Assembly (NCBI GenBank): GCA_018798825.1
Contig: CP076354.1
Location: forward strand, 2,226,001 to 2,290,000
Direction of reading: 5' to 3'
DNA length: 64,000 bases
Source: Ochrobactrum sp. BTU1
Lineage (GTDB): Bacteria > Pseudomonadota > Alphaproteobacteria > Rhizobiales > Rhizobiaceae
Below are positions 1 through 8,662 of this stretch, piece after piece (positions within the stretch are counted from its first letter, which is position 1; every line of letters starts with the position of its first letter). The notes under the pieces were generated by a model. That model saw only the letters and a program-made list of their open reading frames with translations, was not told where the DNA came from and made no database searches. The position numbers and the translations under genes were made by a program.

Positions 1-498
1 ATGGCTCTGGTTCTGGGCGCAGGTGGTGCAGGGCGCGCCATCGTCCATGCTTTGCAGACACGCGGGTTTTCGCGCATCGCCATCGTCAATCGCACGTTGA
101 GCCGCGCTGAAGAACTGGCAAGCCATTTCGGCGAAGGGGTTTCTGCTCATGGATGGGATGCGGCGCAGGCTTTGGTCAAAGATGCCGGTCTGATCGTCAA
201 CACGACATCGCTGGGTATGAGCGGACATATGACCAGTGGGGGCGAGGCGACAGAGTTTCCGCTTGATCTGAGCGAGGCGCAGAAATCAGCTGTTGCTACC
301 GATATTGTTTATATTCCGCTCAAGACGCCGTTTCTGGCCAGCGCTGAAGCAGCGGGTCTTAAAACTGTCGATGGGCTTGGCATGTTGCTGCATCAGGCGG
401 TTCCGGGTTTTGAACGCTGGTTTGGCAAAAGACCAGAAGTGACAGAAGCACTTCGTAATTATATTCTGGATGATATGAAAAAGGCTGGTGCTTTATGA
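1..498 (+). CDS. aroE: Shikimate dehydrogenase, 3'-terminal part (5' end cut by window edge)
   Basis: This is the C-terminal 165 residues of AroE, which reduces 3-dehydroshikimate to shikimate with NADPH in the chorismate pathway. The fragment begins in the Rossmann domain: GAGGAGRA (residues 7-14) is the dinucleotide-binding glycine loop, followed by an NRT segment typical of NADP recognition, and NTTSLGM and a GLGMLLHQ segment near the end match the family. AroE proteins are about 270-290 residues, so the N-terminal substrate domain lies outside the window; the ATG at base 1 is internal. The stop overlaps the coaE start by four bases (ATGA), indicating translational coupling. Confidence 0.93.
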   Translation: MALVLGAGGAGRAIVHALQTRGFSRIAIVNRTLSRAEELASHFGEGVSAHGWDAAQALVKDAGLIVNTTSLGMSGHMTSGGEATEFPLDLSEAQKSAVATDIVYIPLKTPFLASAEAAGLKTVDGLGMLLHQAVPGFERWFGKRPEVTEALRNYILDDMKKAGAL

Positions 499-1094
499 TC
501 ATCCTCGGACTGACCGGCTCTATAGGCATGGGAAAAACCACTGCGGCAAACATGTTTGCCGACAATGGTGTGCCGGTCTATAGCGCTGACGATGCCGTGC
601 ATCAGCTTTATTCGGGTCGGGCAGCCCCCCTGATCGAAGCCGCCTTCCCCGGAACGGTTGTGGATGGAACTGTTGACCGGACAAAGCTTTCGAGCGCTGT
701 CCTCGGCAAACCAGAAGCGCTTAAAAAGCTCGAATCCATCATTCATCCACTCGTGCACGAAGAGGAAGCCGCTTTTCTTGCACGCGCGCGTGCTGATGGC
801 GCCGATATCGCGCTGATTGATATTCCGCTGCTCTTTGAAACGGGTGGCCAAAGCCGTGTGGACAAGGTGGCTGTCGTTTCCGCCCCTGCCGACATTCAGC
901 GTGAGCGTGTTCTTTCCCGCGCAGGCATGACGGAAGCGAAGTTCGAGGCCATTCTGGCCCGGCAGATGCCGGATGTTGATAAGCGTGCACGTGCGGATTT
1001 CGTCATCGATTCTTCAGGCGACTTTGACGAGACGCGGGCGCAGATCAAAGCCATCATCGCTGAATTGCGTGGAAAGCTTGCCAATCCATCCTGA
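495..1094 (+). CDS. coaE: Dephospho-CoA kinase
   Basis: CoaE phosphorylates the ribose 3'-hydroxyl of dephospho-CoA with ATP, the last step of coenzyme A synthesis, in the cytoplasm. The 199-residue protein has the family's usual length. The P-loop GSIGMGKTT is at residues 8-16, and the YSADDAVH and [10 protein letters not shown] segments match the CoA-binding and lid regions. The start codon overlaps the aroE stop (ATGA), so the two genes are probably co-translated; the aroE-coaE-dnaQ order is common in Rhizobiales. coaA, which encodes the first enzyme of the same pathway, is also in this window at 14 kb but in another operon. Confidence 0.95.
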   Translation: MIILGLTGSIGMGKTTAANMFADNGVPVYSADDAVHQLYSGRAAPLIEAAFPGTVVDGTVDRTKLSSAVLGKPEALKKLESIIHPLVHEEEAAFLARARADGADIALIDIPLLFETGGQSRVDKVAVVSAPADIQRERVLSRAGMTEAKFEAILARQMPDVDKRARADFVIDSSGDFDETRAQIKAIIAELRGKLANPS

Positions 1095-1143
1095 GCTTCG
1101 GCTTGGCCGTGCTATAAAACATTAAATGACTTGAGAGGTTGCC

Positions 1144-1845
1144 ATGCGTGAGATCGTTTTCGATACGGAAACCACTGGCCTTGAACGGCTGGAGGATCGC
1201 GTCATCGAAATCGGCGGTGTGGAAATGATCAACCGCTTTCCCACGGGCCGAACCTTCCATAAATTCATCAACCCGCAAGGGCGAAAGGTTCATGTCGAAG
1301 CGCTCGCCGTGCACGGCATCACCGACGAACAGCTGCTTAAAGAGCCGACCTTTGCTGATATCGTCGATGAGTTCATGGAATTTTTCGATGGTGCGAAGCT
1401 CGTGGCGCACAATGCCATGTTCGATCTTGGCTTCATCAATGCTGAACTGGACCGTCTTGGGAAACCGGAAATCGCCGTTGAACGTATCGTCGATACGCTC
1501 GCTCTGGCGCGCCGAAAACATCCAATGGGACCGAATTCGCTCGACGCGCTCTGCAAGCGCTATGGCATCGATAATTCGCACCGTACATTGCACGGCGCAT
1601 TGCTCGATTCTGAAATTCTGGCCGAAGTCTATATTGAGCTGATTGGTGGCAAGCAGACCGCGCTCGGCCTTAGCTCATCCGGTAGTTCTGGTAATGATGA
1701 TCGCTCCGGGAATGGCGGCAATATTGTCTTGCGCCAGCGCCCGGCACCTTTGGCACCGCGTATCAGCGATAAGGAGCGTGCAGCCCATGATGCCCTTGTT
1801 GCGAAAATGGGCGACAAGGCAATCTGGAAAAAATACGTTAGCTGA
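1144..1845 (+). CDS. dnaQ: DNA polymerase III epsilon subunit (3'-5' proofreading exonuclease)
   Basis: DnaQ is the proofreading subunit of the replicative polymerase core. The 233-residue protein shows the three exonuclease motifs of the DnaQ/DEDDh family: ExoI FDTETTGL (residues 6-13, metal ligands D7 and E9), ExoII around HNAMFDLGF, and ExoIII HGALLDSEIL with the catalytic histidine and aspartate. A glycine/serine-rich linker (around residues 178-195, SSSGSSGNDDRSGNGG) precedes a C-terminal tail that in this family binds the alpha subunit. It lies 49 bp behind coaE on the same strand and ends at a strong bidirectional terminator facing secB. Confidence 0.95.
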   Translation: MREIVFDTETTGLERLEDRVIEIGGVEMINRFPTGRTFHKFINPQGRKVHVEALAVHGITDEQLLKEPTFADIVDEFMEFFDGAKLVAHNAMFDLGFINAELDRLGKPEIAVERIVDTLALARRKHPMGPNSLDALCKRYGIDNSHRTLHGALLDSEILAEVYIELIGGKQTALGLSSSGSSGNDDRSGNGGNIVLRQRPAPLAPRISDKERAAHDALVAKMGDKAIWKKYVS

Positions 1846-1854
1846 CGTCGAAAT

Positions 1855-1886
1855 AAAAAACCCCGCGAGAGCGGGGTTTTCTTTTT
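1855..1886. terminator. Bidirectional rho-independent terminator between dnaQ and secB
   Basis: A CCCCGC-GAGA-GCGGGG hairpin (1861-1876) is followed on the plus strand by TTTTCTTTTT and preceded by an A-run (1855-1860) that becomes a U-run on the minus strand. It can therefore stop transcripts of both convergent genes. Confidence 0.9.
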
Positions 1887-1901
1887 AGGTCGTTGTAGAG
1901 A

Positions 1902-2396
1902 TTAGCTCTTTACAGCGCTCTTTGCCTGTTCTTCGGCCATACGGCTCTGGAACATCTGCGCGAAATCGATTGGATCGATCATCAGAGGTGGGTAGCCACC
2001 ATTGCGCGTGGCATCTGCGATGATCTGACGGGCAAATGGGAACAGAAGACGTGGGCATTCGATGAATAGCAGCGGAAGCATATGCTCCTGCGCGATACCC
2101 TGAATGCGGAATACGCCGCCATAGACCAGTTCCGTGTTGAACAGAACGTCCTTGCCGTCGACAGCCTTGGCTTCGAGCGTCAGAACAACGTCGAAATCCG
2201 TTTCGGAAAGTGGATTGGCGTTTACATTGACATTGATGTTGATCGAAGGAGCCTTTTCGCGCGGGCGCAGCGACAGAGGCGCGCCTGGGCTTTCAAAGGA
2301 AAGATCCTTGATGTACTGGGCCAGAATGTTGAGGGACGGCTGGGCGGTTGCGCCATTGCCGTTCTTTACTTCGCCCGCAGCGGCCTTATCGCTCAT
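1902..2396 (-). CDS. secB: Protein-export chaperone SecB
   Basis: SecB is a cytoplasmic homotetrameric chaperone that holds preproteins unfolded and hands them to SecA. The 164-residue protein has the family's length. The segment [16 protein letters not shown] (from about residue 24) is the first strand of the SecB fold, and [22 protein letters not shown] is the highly conserved C-terminal helix region that contacts SecA. The start ATG at 2396 is preceded by a purine-rich AGAGAAGG. The N-terminal ~20 residues (rich in Ala, Gly, Asn) are an alphaproteobacterial extension. It is convergent with dnaQ. Confidence 0.95.
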   Translation of the reverse strand: MSDKAAAGEVKNGNGATAQPSLNILAQYIKDLSFESPGAPLSLRPREKAPSININVNVNANPLSETDFDVVLTLEAKAVDGKDVLFNTELVYGGVFRIQGIAQEHMLPLLFIECPRLLFPFARQIIADATRNGGYPPLMIDPIDFAQMFQSRMAEEQAKSAVKS

Positions 2397-2511
2397 TATC
2401 GGTATGCCTTCTCTTTAATGATTTATCTTGTTGCCCAAAAAGCAGTGATGCTTGGCTAGCATGTGTGCGTAGATGAGGCAAGAAACCGTTTTTACGTTAG
2501 CATTTGAGCGA

Positions 2512-3012
2512 TTAGTGATCTTTGCGGTCCGGATTCCACGGCGAGTTTTCATCTGGCTTTGTCGAGTAATCTTCCGGGTCCAGATCAATCACATTATTTT
2601 CTTTCCGCTCATATGGACGATAGGCTTCCGAATAGCGTGTCGATGCTGTGGCAACCACCAGGCGATTGCGCACAAAGCGGTTCCAGACAAGATCACGGAT
2701 GAAGGGCACAAAAAGCAGAAGGCCGATCGCGCTTGTAACAAAGCCGGGTACGATCAGCATGATGGCTGCGACCACGATCATCGCGCCATGCATCATTTCG
2801 CGATCTGGTACGCGTCCTGCGGCACTTTCCATGCGGATACGCTGCAAAAGCCCGAAGCCCTGCACGCGCAGCAGAAAAAAGCCGAGCATAGCACTCAGGA
2901 TGACAAGACCCAGCGTTGCCAGAACACCGATCTCACTGCCGACGATCACAAAGCCGGCAATTTCGATGAACGGCATTGCCAGCATGACGAGAGGGGCAAA
3001 AGAAGAGGACAC
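2512..3012 (-). CDS. fxsA: FxsA family membrane protein
   Basis: This is a small inner-membrane protein of the FxsA family; in E. coli FxsA overproduction relieves phage T7 exclusion by the F plasmid, but the cellular role is unknown. Hydrophobic segments are seen at PFIEIAGFVIVGSEIG, LATLGLVILSAMLGFFLL and MIVVAAIMLIVPGFVTSAIG, with a charged cytoplasmic tail. The open frame extends upstream to a TTG at 3057 without a convincing ribosome site. GTG at 3012 has AAGG ten bases upstream and fits the family's N-terminus better, and ATG at 2985 is the other choice. It is divergent from the Tim44-like gene and follows the same direction as secB, 115 bp away. Confidence 0.82.
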   Translation of the reverse strand: MSSSFAPLVMLAMPFIEIAGFVIVGSEIGVLATLGLVILSAMLGFFLLRVQGFGLLQRIRMESAAGRVPDREMMHGAMIVVAAIMLIVPGFVTSAIGLLLFVPFIRDLVWNRFVRNRLVVATASTRYSEAYRPYERKENNVIDLDPEDYSTKPDENSPWNPDRKDH

Positions 3013-3281
3013 GGCAGTTATGACCTTATGTTGGTTGATTGGTATGTGATGAAACAAACTTCATTCGCATGTTTTATTCATGTCAAAAGCAAAAAACGCT
3101 TGGCATTTTTACGCAACATGTTTTGAGGAACGAAATTGAAACTGTCTATCATGCAATATCAGATAGGTATGCGTGATCTGGATTTGAATGATCAGTCAAG
3201 CCGATCTATATGTATATGTAACGAAATTCACGACGTGAGGAGGGATTTGCAATCCCGACCCGTTAACTGGTGGCAGGCGGT

Positions 3282-3977
3282 ATGGAATTTTTTGATTTTG
3301 GCACGATATTCTTCTTCATTGCGGCGGTGGTGATCTTTCTTCAGCTGAGGAATGTTCTTGGTCGTCGCACCGGAAATGAAAAACCGCCAATTGATCCTTA
3401 TACATCCGCTCGTAATTCCGATTCCCAGACCGCAGGTGGCGAAGCCGACAATGTCGTTTCGCTTCCGCAGCGTCCCGGTGAAAAGGATTTCTCAGCAATC
3501 GACAAGGTTGCACCAGCAGGAACGCCTGTGAATGACGGCCTTCGCTCCATTCAGGCAGCTGATCCAGCCTTTGATCCGGCAAGCTTTGTCGATGGTGTGA
3601 AGATCGCCTATGAAATGATCGTCATGTCTTTTGCCGATGGCGATCGCAAGGTTCTGAAAAACCTTCTGTCCAAGGAAGTCTATGAGGGCTTCGTTTCGGC
3701 AATCGATGAGCGCGAGGCGCGCGGTGAAAGCGTTCGCTCGACCTTTGTCGGTATCGACAAGGCAGAGATTGCCAATGCCGAAATGAAGGGCTCGGAAGCG
3801 CATGTGACGCTTAATATCGTGAGTCAGATGATTTCTTCTACGCTCGACAAGGACGGCAACGTGGTTGAGGGCGATCAGGAAAATGTCGTCGAAATCCGTG
3901 ATCTCTGGACCTTCGCGCGCGATACGCGTTCGCGCGATCCAAACTGGAAGCTTGTCGCGACCGAAGCCGAAGACTAA
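3282..3977 (+). CDS. timA: Tim44/TimA-like membrane-anchored adaptor protein
   Basis: The 231-residue protein has one N-terminal membrane helix (FFDFGTIFFFIAAVVIFLQL, about residues 2-21), a low-complexity linker, and a C-terminal Tim44-like domain (about residues 95-230), the fold shared with the mitochondrial import motor subunit Tim44. TimA proteins are found in alphaproteobacteria and are thought to act at the inner membrane, but the bacterial function is not settled. ATG at 3282 is chosen over an in-frame GTG at 3270 because the hydrophobic helix then starts the protein. A terminator follows directly. The gene is divergent from fxsA across about 270 bp. Confidence 0.82.
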   Translation: MEFFDFGTIFFFIAAVVIFLQLRNVLGRRTGNEKPPIDPYTSARNSDSQTAGGEADNVVSLPQRPGEKDFSAIDKVAPAGTPVNDGLRSIQAADPAFDPASFVDGVKIAYEMIVMSFADGDRKVLKNLLSKEVYEGFVSAIDEREARGESVRSTFVGIDKAEIANAEMKGSEAHVTLNIVSQMISSTLDKDGNVVEGDQENVVEIRDLWTFARDTRSRDPNWKLVATEAED

Positions 3978-3994
3978 AGAGAGTTGACGATTCA

Positions 3995-4019
3995 GGGCCG
4001 CTAATTTAGCGGCCCTTTT
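3995..4019 (+). terminator. Rho-independent terminator after the Tim44-like gene
   Basis: GGGCCGCT (3995-4002), loop AATTT, AGCGGCCC (4008-4015), then TTTT. The mltA start lies only 13 bases after it, leaving almost no room for a separate promoter and leader. Confidence 0.8.
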
Positions 4020-4031
4020 AATTATTGACGG

Positions 4032-5144
4032 ATGCGGCTTGTGCATAATCTGGCGAACATCATACGACCGGTCAGTTTTTCAGATTGCCCGGGCTGGGAT
4101 CAGGACGATCGGGCGCTCGCCTTTTCGGCCTTTCGTCGTTCAGCCGATTATGCGGAACATAATCGCTATAACAGCGGCAGCCTCGGTATCAGTTTCGAGG
4201 CGCTTACACCTGCTTTTGCCGCCGCGCGTTTGCTTGATAATCCGGATAGGGCGCAGGCCCGCGCTTTTTTTGAAGCGCATTTTGTTCCCTGCCGTATCGA
4301 TGCAGAAGGGTTTGTGACGGCTTTTTACGAGCCGGAGATTGAAGCATCGCGCAGCTTAGACAAGCAATTCACGGTGCCGTTTCTGAGAAAACCTGATGAT
4401 CTTGTGAAGGTCACCGATGAAAACCGTCCCCTGGGGCTCGATGCTTCTTACGCTTTCGCCCGGCAAACACAGGACGGTATTGTTGAATATGATGACCGCA
4501 GGACAATCGAGCAAGGCAGCTTGAAAAATCGCGGGCTGGAGCTTGCCTATGTTGCCGATCGGGTCGATGCATTTTTCGCGCATGTGCAGGGCGCAGCACG
4601 GCTGAAGCTTACCGATGGCAGTTTCATGCGGATCACTTACGCAGCCAAAACCGGCCATCCATTCACCGGGATCGGGCGCATTCTGGTTGCTAGAGGCGAG
4701 ATTTCTGCTGAAAGCATCTCCATGCAGACAATCCGCCAGTGGCTGAAAGATCATCCTGAAGAAGCCGATGACCTTATCTGGCAGAACCGTTCCTATATTT
4801 TCTTCCGTGAAACGGCATTTGATAGTAATGATGGGCATGACGCAAATTTAGGGCAGATCGCAGCGGCCAAGGTTCCTCTGACAGCCGGTCGCTCAATCGC
4901 GGTAGACCGGCTTCTGCATACATTCGGAACGCCTTTCTATGTCGATGCGCCAAACGTAACGGAATTCGATCATACGCCCTTATCCCGGTTGATGATCGCG
5001 CAGGATACCGGCACGGCGATTGTCGGCCCTGCCCGCGGCGATCTTTTTGCAGGATCGGGTGATGCAGCCGGGGAAATCGCGGGCGGCATCAAGAGCAAGG
5101 CCGATTTTTATGCGCTGGTCCCGCGCGCTCTGGTCGGGAATTGA
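4032..5144 (+). CDS. mltA: Membrane-bound lytic murein transglycosylase A family protein (MltA with 3D domain)
   Basis: MltA cleaves the glycan strands of peptidoglycan with formation of 1,6-anhydro-muropeptides. The 370-residue protein contains the MltA domain (about residues 70-230, with FVTAFYEPEIEASRS and the SFMRITYAAKTGHPF segment) and a C-terminal 3D domain (about 255-350) including IAQDTGTAIVGPARGDLF, whose aspartates correspond to the catalytic region. No signal peptide or lipobox is visible: the family homology starts near residue 15. The ATG is taken at 4032, directly behind a terminator. It is followed 3 bp later by the Smr gene, so the three genes mltA, smr and xre probably form one unit. 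Confidence 0.88.
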   Translation: MRLVHNLANIIRPVSFSDCPGWDQDDRALAFSAFRRSADYAEHNRYNSGSLGISFEALTPAFAAARLLDNPDRAQARAFFEAHFVPCRIDAEGFVTAFYEPEIEASRSLDKQFTVPFLRKPDDLVKVTDENRPLGLDASYAFARQTQDGIVEYDDRRTIEQGSLKNRGLELAYVADRVDAFFAHVQGAARLKLTDGSFMRITYAAKTGHPFTGIGRILVARGEISAESISMQTIRQWLKDHPEEADDLIWQNRSYIFFRETAFDSNDGHDANLGQIAAAKVPLTAGRSIAVDRLLHTFGTPFYVDAPNVTEFDHTPLSRLMIAQDTGTAIVGPARGDLFAGSGDAAGEIAGGIKSKADFYALVPRALVGN

Positions 5145-5147
5145 TCC

Positions 5148-5744
5148 ATGATCGATAAGAGCGAAAAATCCGCAAAAGATTATCTACGGCCTGAAGATCG
5201 CATTCTCTGGGAAACGGTGGCTAAAACAGCAAAACCTCTGTCTGGAAAGAAGCCGAAGGAAGAGGAAGAGTTTCCGGATTTCAAAACGGTGATGGCGCAG
5301 GAGGCTGAGAAAAAGCCTGCGAAAAAGGCGCCCTCGTCTGCAGCTGACACGCAGACGCCGAAAAAGAAGGTCAACTCGCTCAAGGAAATGCCGATCCATG
5401 CCTTTGATCGGCCAACCCATCGCAAGATTTCCAAAGGACGTGTGGATATTGAAGCACGCATCGATCTGCACGGGCTCACACAAAACGATGCTTATGAGCT
5501 GCTCTATGGCTTCCTGCTCAGCGCACATGCGCGCGGATTGAAGCATGTGATGGTGATTACCGGCAAGGGCCGCTCTTTCGGCAGCGAAGGCGTGCTCAAG
5601 CAGGCGGTGCCGCACTGGTTTTCGACGCCTTTGTTCCGGCTGCTGGTCAGCGCCTATGAAGACGCCGCGCGTCATCATGGTGGGCATGGGGCGCTTTATG
5701 TCCGCTTGCGCAGGCAGACCCAGGGCGGAGGTCTCATCCGATGA
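5148..5744 (+). CDS. Smr/MutS2 C-terminal domain protein
   Basis: This is a 198-residue protein with a lysine- and glutamate-rich, probably disordered N-terminal half (residues 1-90) and a Smr domain (about residues 100-195). The domain shows IDLHGLTQNDAY, the family's DLHG motif, and VITGKGRSFGS, its GxG nucleic-acid-binding loop. Smr domains occur in nicking endonucleases and mRNA-cleaving proteins; for standalone bacterial versions the role is not settled. Its stop overlaps the start of the Xre regulator by four bases (ATGA). Confidence 0.85.
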   Translation: MIDKSEKSAKDYLRPEDRILWETVAKTAKPLSGKKPKEEEEFPDFKTVMAQEAEKKPAKKAPSSAADTQTPKKKVNSLKEMPIHAFDRPTHRKISKGRVDIEARIDLHGLTQNDAYELLYGFLLSAHARGLKHVMVITGKGRSFGSEGVLKQAVPHWFSTPLFRLLVSAYEDAARHHGGHGALYVRLRRQTQGGGLIR

Positions 5745-6133
5745 CCCCCTTTGGCAAGCGGCTTCGTGATCTTCGTGAGGAACGCAACGTTACACAGAAA
5801 GAAATGGCTGCAGCGCTGCGCGTATCACCAGCCTATCTTTCGGCGCTGGAACACGGGCGGCGGGGACAGCCAACCTGGGATATGCTGCAGCGCATCATCA
5901 CTTATTTCAATATTATCTGGGATGAGGCAGAGGAGCTGCAAAATCTGGCAGCTGTCTCGCATCCGCGCGTGGTGATCGATACGTCCGGTCTCTCGCCACA
6001 GGCGACCGAGCTTGCAAACCTTCTGGCACGTAATATCCGCATCATCGATCGCGAGACGATCAGACATCTGACGGAAGAAATCGAGGCGGCACGCAAGCGC
6101 CGCCGTGGCCTGAAGCCGCTAGAGCGGTTTTAG
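5741..6133 (+). CDS. Xre-type helix-turn-helix transcriptional regulator
   Basis: This is a 130-residue DNA-binding protein. Residues 5-60 form an HTH_3/Xre domain: FGKRLRDLREERNVTQKEMA followed by VSPAYLSALEHGRRGQPTW, with the recognition helix around YLSALEHG. The remaining half (residues 65-130) is helical and charged and has no domain I recognise. Overlap with the Smr gene (ATGA at 5741) shows translational coupling, so the regulator may act on its own operon. The stop codon lies inside a long inverted repeat (6121-6160). Confidence 0.85.
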   Translation: MTPFGKRLRDLREERNVTQKEMAAALRVSPAYLSALEHGRRGQPTWDMLQRIITYFNIIWDEAEELQNLAAVSHPRVVIDTSGLSPQATELANLLARNIRIIDRETIRHLTEEIEAARKRRRGLKPLERF

Positions 6134-6160
6134 CTAATGCTGAGTCATTGAAACCGCTCT
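6121..6160 (+). terminator. Hairpin at the end of the Xre regulator gene
   Basis: AGAGCGGTTT (6121-6130) and AAACCGCTCT (6151-6160) are perfect inverted repeats around the stop codon, with a 20-base loop and no clean U-run. It may end the mltA-smr-xre transcript or be part of the intergenic repeat element that follows. Confidence 0.5.
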
Positions 6161-6174
6161 ATCTATTTGTTTTT

Positions 6175-6222
6175 ACGCATTTCCAGACGCAAAACCGGTT
6201 CCCACTTTTGCTGGAAATGCTC
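6175..6222. repeat. Dispersed palindromic intergenic element, copy 1
   Basis: GCATTTCCAG (6177-6186) pairs perfectly with CTGGAAATGC (6211-6220). The interior carries the family core AAAACCGGTTCCCACTTTT, i.e. the reverse complement of AAAAGTGGGAACCGGTTTT. It resembles the intergenic mosaic elements (RIME/Bru-RS type) known from Rhizobiales. Confidence 0.8.
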
Positions 6223-6235
6223 TGGTGCCCCGCTC

Positions 6236-7201
6236 CTAAAAAAGCGCTTTCAGTTCATCGAGCTTGGTGTTGACCAGCCAGCCATAGTAATTTTCCTGCG
6301 GCATCAAAGGCTCCTGCCCGGATGCCTTGCGCTGGGCATTTTCATTGGCAAGCGCGCGGGCGCGTGCTGTCGATCCGCCGGTATTGTACAGTGTCGCTGT
6401 CAGGCCGGGGTTTTTCGAAATATCGAAATCGGCAATCTGGCGATAATCGGTGATCGACTGCTTCAGCGTTGCCGCGATGTAAGGCAGTGTCAGATCAGGG
6501 TCCATGATGGTCTTGTAAACTGTATTGCCGTTCTCGGCATTAAGCTTCGGCAGACCCGATACACGATTGACCATGTCCGACATCTGCAGCGCGGTCAGCG
6601 GATTGATCTGGCCGAGGCCAAAGGTCTGGCCGGCATAGAACGGCTGGAAGAACACGGCGCTGAAACGATTGTTCGGATATGTCTTGCCGCCAACCGATTT
6701 TCCGCGGAACTGCTTGTTCCAAATCGTCTCGCGGCAGCTCCACAGCGAATAGCTGTCCTTGAACTTGAGGCATTCGGAAAACTCCGGACGCTTCACGAAC
6801 TGGCCGATGCTTTCGCCATTATAACCAAAGCTCACGCCCTGGTTCACATAGGACATGGCCTTGACGTAATAGGTCTGCAATCGGTCATAGACATCGACAT
6901 TGTAGGTATGTTCACCAACGATCGCACCGACAATATGGATCGGATCGATGCCATAAGCCGAAGCCGTTGACTTGATCTTCGAACGCAGCGAGGCGTCCTT
7001 TTTCAGAAGATTATAAATCTTGCGATACTTGGCTTCATAGGTCGTGCTCAGCTCCTTGGTGCGCTTGGCTGAGGCGCCGGGAATGGGAGGCTGTTCTGCA
7101 CTGCGGTTTCCGGGCGGAACCGTAACGGCTGCATAGGCGCTCTGGCAGGAGAAAGCGATGGCAAGGCAGATGCCTGCAATACGGTTCAGTCGACTGGTCA
7201 T
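6236..7201 (-). CDS. DUF1402 family exported protein, lytic-transglycosylase-like
   Basis: From the ATG at 7201 the product has 321 residues and begins with a signal peptide (LNRIAGICLAIAFSCQSAYA, cleavage expected near residue 24), so it is exported. I assign it to DUF1402, a family without a proven function. Several segments echo lysozyme-like lytic transglycosylases in the right order: AYGIDPIHIVGAIVGEHTYN (helix with a candidate catalytic Glu), FGLGQINPLTA (compare GLMQ-x-x-P-x-TA), LYNTGGS (compare AYNAG) and NYYGWLVNT near the end. The frame stays open upstream to 7462, but that region overlaps the hslU terminator and lacks family character. It is the last gene on the minus strand after hslU. 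Confidence 0.75.
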   Translation of the reverse strand: MTSRLNRIAGICLAIAFSCQSAYAAVTVPPGNRSAEQPPIPGASAKRTKELSTTYEAKYRKIYNLLKKDASLRSKIKSTASAYGIDPIHIVGAIVGEHTYNVDVYDRLQTYYVKAMSYVNQGVSFGYNGESIGQFVKRPEFSECLKFKDSYSLWSCRETIWNKQFRGKSVGGKTYPNNRFSAVFFQPFYAGQTFGLGQINPLTALQMSDMVNRVSGLPKLNAENGNTVYKTIMDPDLTLPYIAATLKQSITDYRQIADFDISKNPGLTATLYNTGGSTARARALANENAQRKASGQEPLMPQENYYGWLVNTKLDELKALF

Positions 7202-7250
7202 TGCGCGGAAACGGCCCCAATATGGTAAACGATCTATAAAAGTTGCCGCA

Positions 7251-7288
7251 AAATAAAAAACCCCCTCGATGAAGTCGAGGGGATTTTT
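7251..7288 (-). terminator. Rho-independent terminator after hslU
   Basis: CCCCTCGA (7262-7269), loop TGAAG, TCGAGGGG (7275-7282). The A-run at 7253-7260 gives a U-run on the minus strand, and ATTTTT follows on the plus strand. It separates hslU from the DUF1402 gene, whose start is about 50 bp further on. Confidence 0.88.
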
Positions 7289-7355
7289 GTCTTTCGGGAT
7301 TATGGGACCCAAGCGTGACTTTCTGGTCACGTTCCTGGATCGCATCTCAGGTTCT

Positions 7356-8660
7356 TTACAGAATGAAACGCGAAAGGTCCGTGTTCTTGGCCAGATCGCC
7401 GATGGTCTTGCGGACATATTCCCCATCGACCTTGAAGTCCGAACCGGCCTTGTCAGGTGCATTGTAGGAAATATCGTCCAGAACCCGTTCCATCACCGTC
7501 TGCAAGCGACGCGCGCCAATGTTTTCAACCGTCGAATTGAGATCGACCGCAATGTCAGCCAAAGCATCAATCGCGTCGTCCGTAATATCGAGTTTCACCT
7601 CTTCCGTCGCCATCAACGCAATATATTGCTTGATGAGGCTGACTTCGGTTTCAGTCAGAATCCGGCGGAAATCTTCACGCGTCAGCGCGTTCAACTCCAC
7701 ACGGATCGGCAGACGACCCTGAAGTTCCGGCAGCAGGTCGGATGGCTTGGAAACGTGGAACGCACCCGATGCGATGAACAGGATATGATCGGTTTTCACC
7801 GGACCATATTTCGTTGCAACAGTGGTGCCCTCAACGAGCGGTAGCAGATCGCGCTGCACGCCTTCGCGTGAGACGCCTGCTCCCATTCCGCCTTCGCGTG
7901 CTGCGATCTTGTCGATTTCGTCGAGGAAGACGATGCCGTCATTTTCGGTCGAACGCAGGGCTTCCTGAATGAGCTGATCCTGATCGAGTAGCTTGTCAGA
8001 CTCATCATTGATCAGGATTGCATAGGATTCCTTGACCGTGGTCTTGCGCGTTTTGGTACGCCCGCCCATGGCCTTGCCGAAAATATCGCCGATATTGATC
8101 ATGCCGATATTGGCACCAGGCATACCCGGAATTTCGAAATTCTGGCCTGAACCTGTATCGGCAACCTCGATCTCGATTTCCTTATCGTCCAGCTCGCCGT
8201 CACGCAGCTTCTTGCGGAAGCTTTCGCGGGTGGCAGGGCTTGCAGTCTTGCCGACAAGACCGTCAAGCACGCGCTCTTCAGCATTGATGTGTGCTTTGGC
8301 CTTCACGTCTTCGCGCTTCTTTTCACGCACCAGAGCGATCGCGGCTTCAACCAGATCGCGGATGATCTGTTCAACGTCGCGGCCGACATAGCCCACTTCG
8401 GTAAATTTGGTGGCTTCAACCTTGATGAAAGGAGCGCCTGCAAGCTTGGCGAGCCGACGGGAGATTTCCGTCTTGCCAACGCCGGTCGGTCCGATCATCA
8501 GGATGTTTTTTGGCATGACCTCTTCGCGCATCTGGCCTTCCAGCTGCTGGCGGCGCCAGCGATTGCGCAGAGCGATAGCGACGGCGCGCTTGGCGTCGTT
8601 CTGGCCGATGATGAAGCGGTCAAGTTCGGAAACGATTTCACGGGGAGAAAAATTACTCAT
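7356..8660 (-). CDS. hslU: ATP-dependent protease ATPase subunit HslU
   Basis: HslU is the AAA+ unfoldase ring of the HslUV (ClpYQ) protease and threads substrates into HslV. The 434-residue product starts at ATG 8660 ([10 protein letters not shown]), the family's normal N-terminus, not at the in-frame start seven codons upstream. Walker A is GPTGVGKTE (about residues 57-65), Walker B is [11 protein letters not shown], and the C-terminal tail ends in DLSRFIL, the segment that docks into HslV. It lies in the order hslV, DUF2585 gene, hslU, with only 2 bp between the membrane gene and hslU, so all three are probably co-transcribed. Confidence 0.97.
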   Translation of the reverse strand: MSNFSPREIVSELDRFIIGQNDAKRAVAIALRNRWRRQQLEGQMREEVMPKNILMIGPTGVGKTEISRRLAKLAGAPFIKVEATKFTEVGYVGRDVEQIIRDLVEAAIALVREKKREDVKAKAHINAEERVLDGLVGKTASPATRESFRKKLRDGELDDKEIEIEVADTGSGQNFEIPGMPGANIGMINIGDIFGKAMGGRTKTRKTTVKESYAILINDESDKLLDQDQLIQEALRSTENDGIVFLDEIDKIAAREGGMGAGVSREGVQRDLLPLVEGTTVATKYGPVKTDHILFIASGAFHVSKPSDLLPELQGRLPIRVELNALTREDFRRILTETEVSLIKQYIALMATEEVKLDITDDAIDALADIAVDLNSTVENIGARRLQTVMERVLDDISYNAPDKAGSDFKVDGEYVRKTIGDLAKNTDLSRFIL

Positions 8661-8662
8661 GA

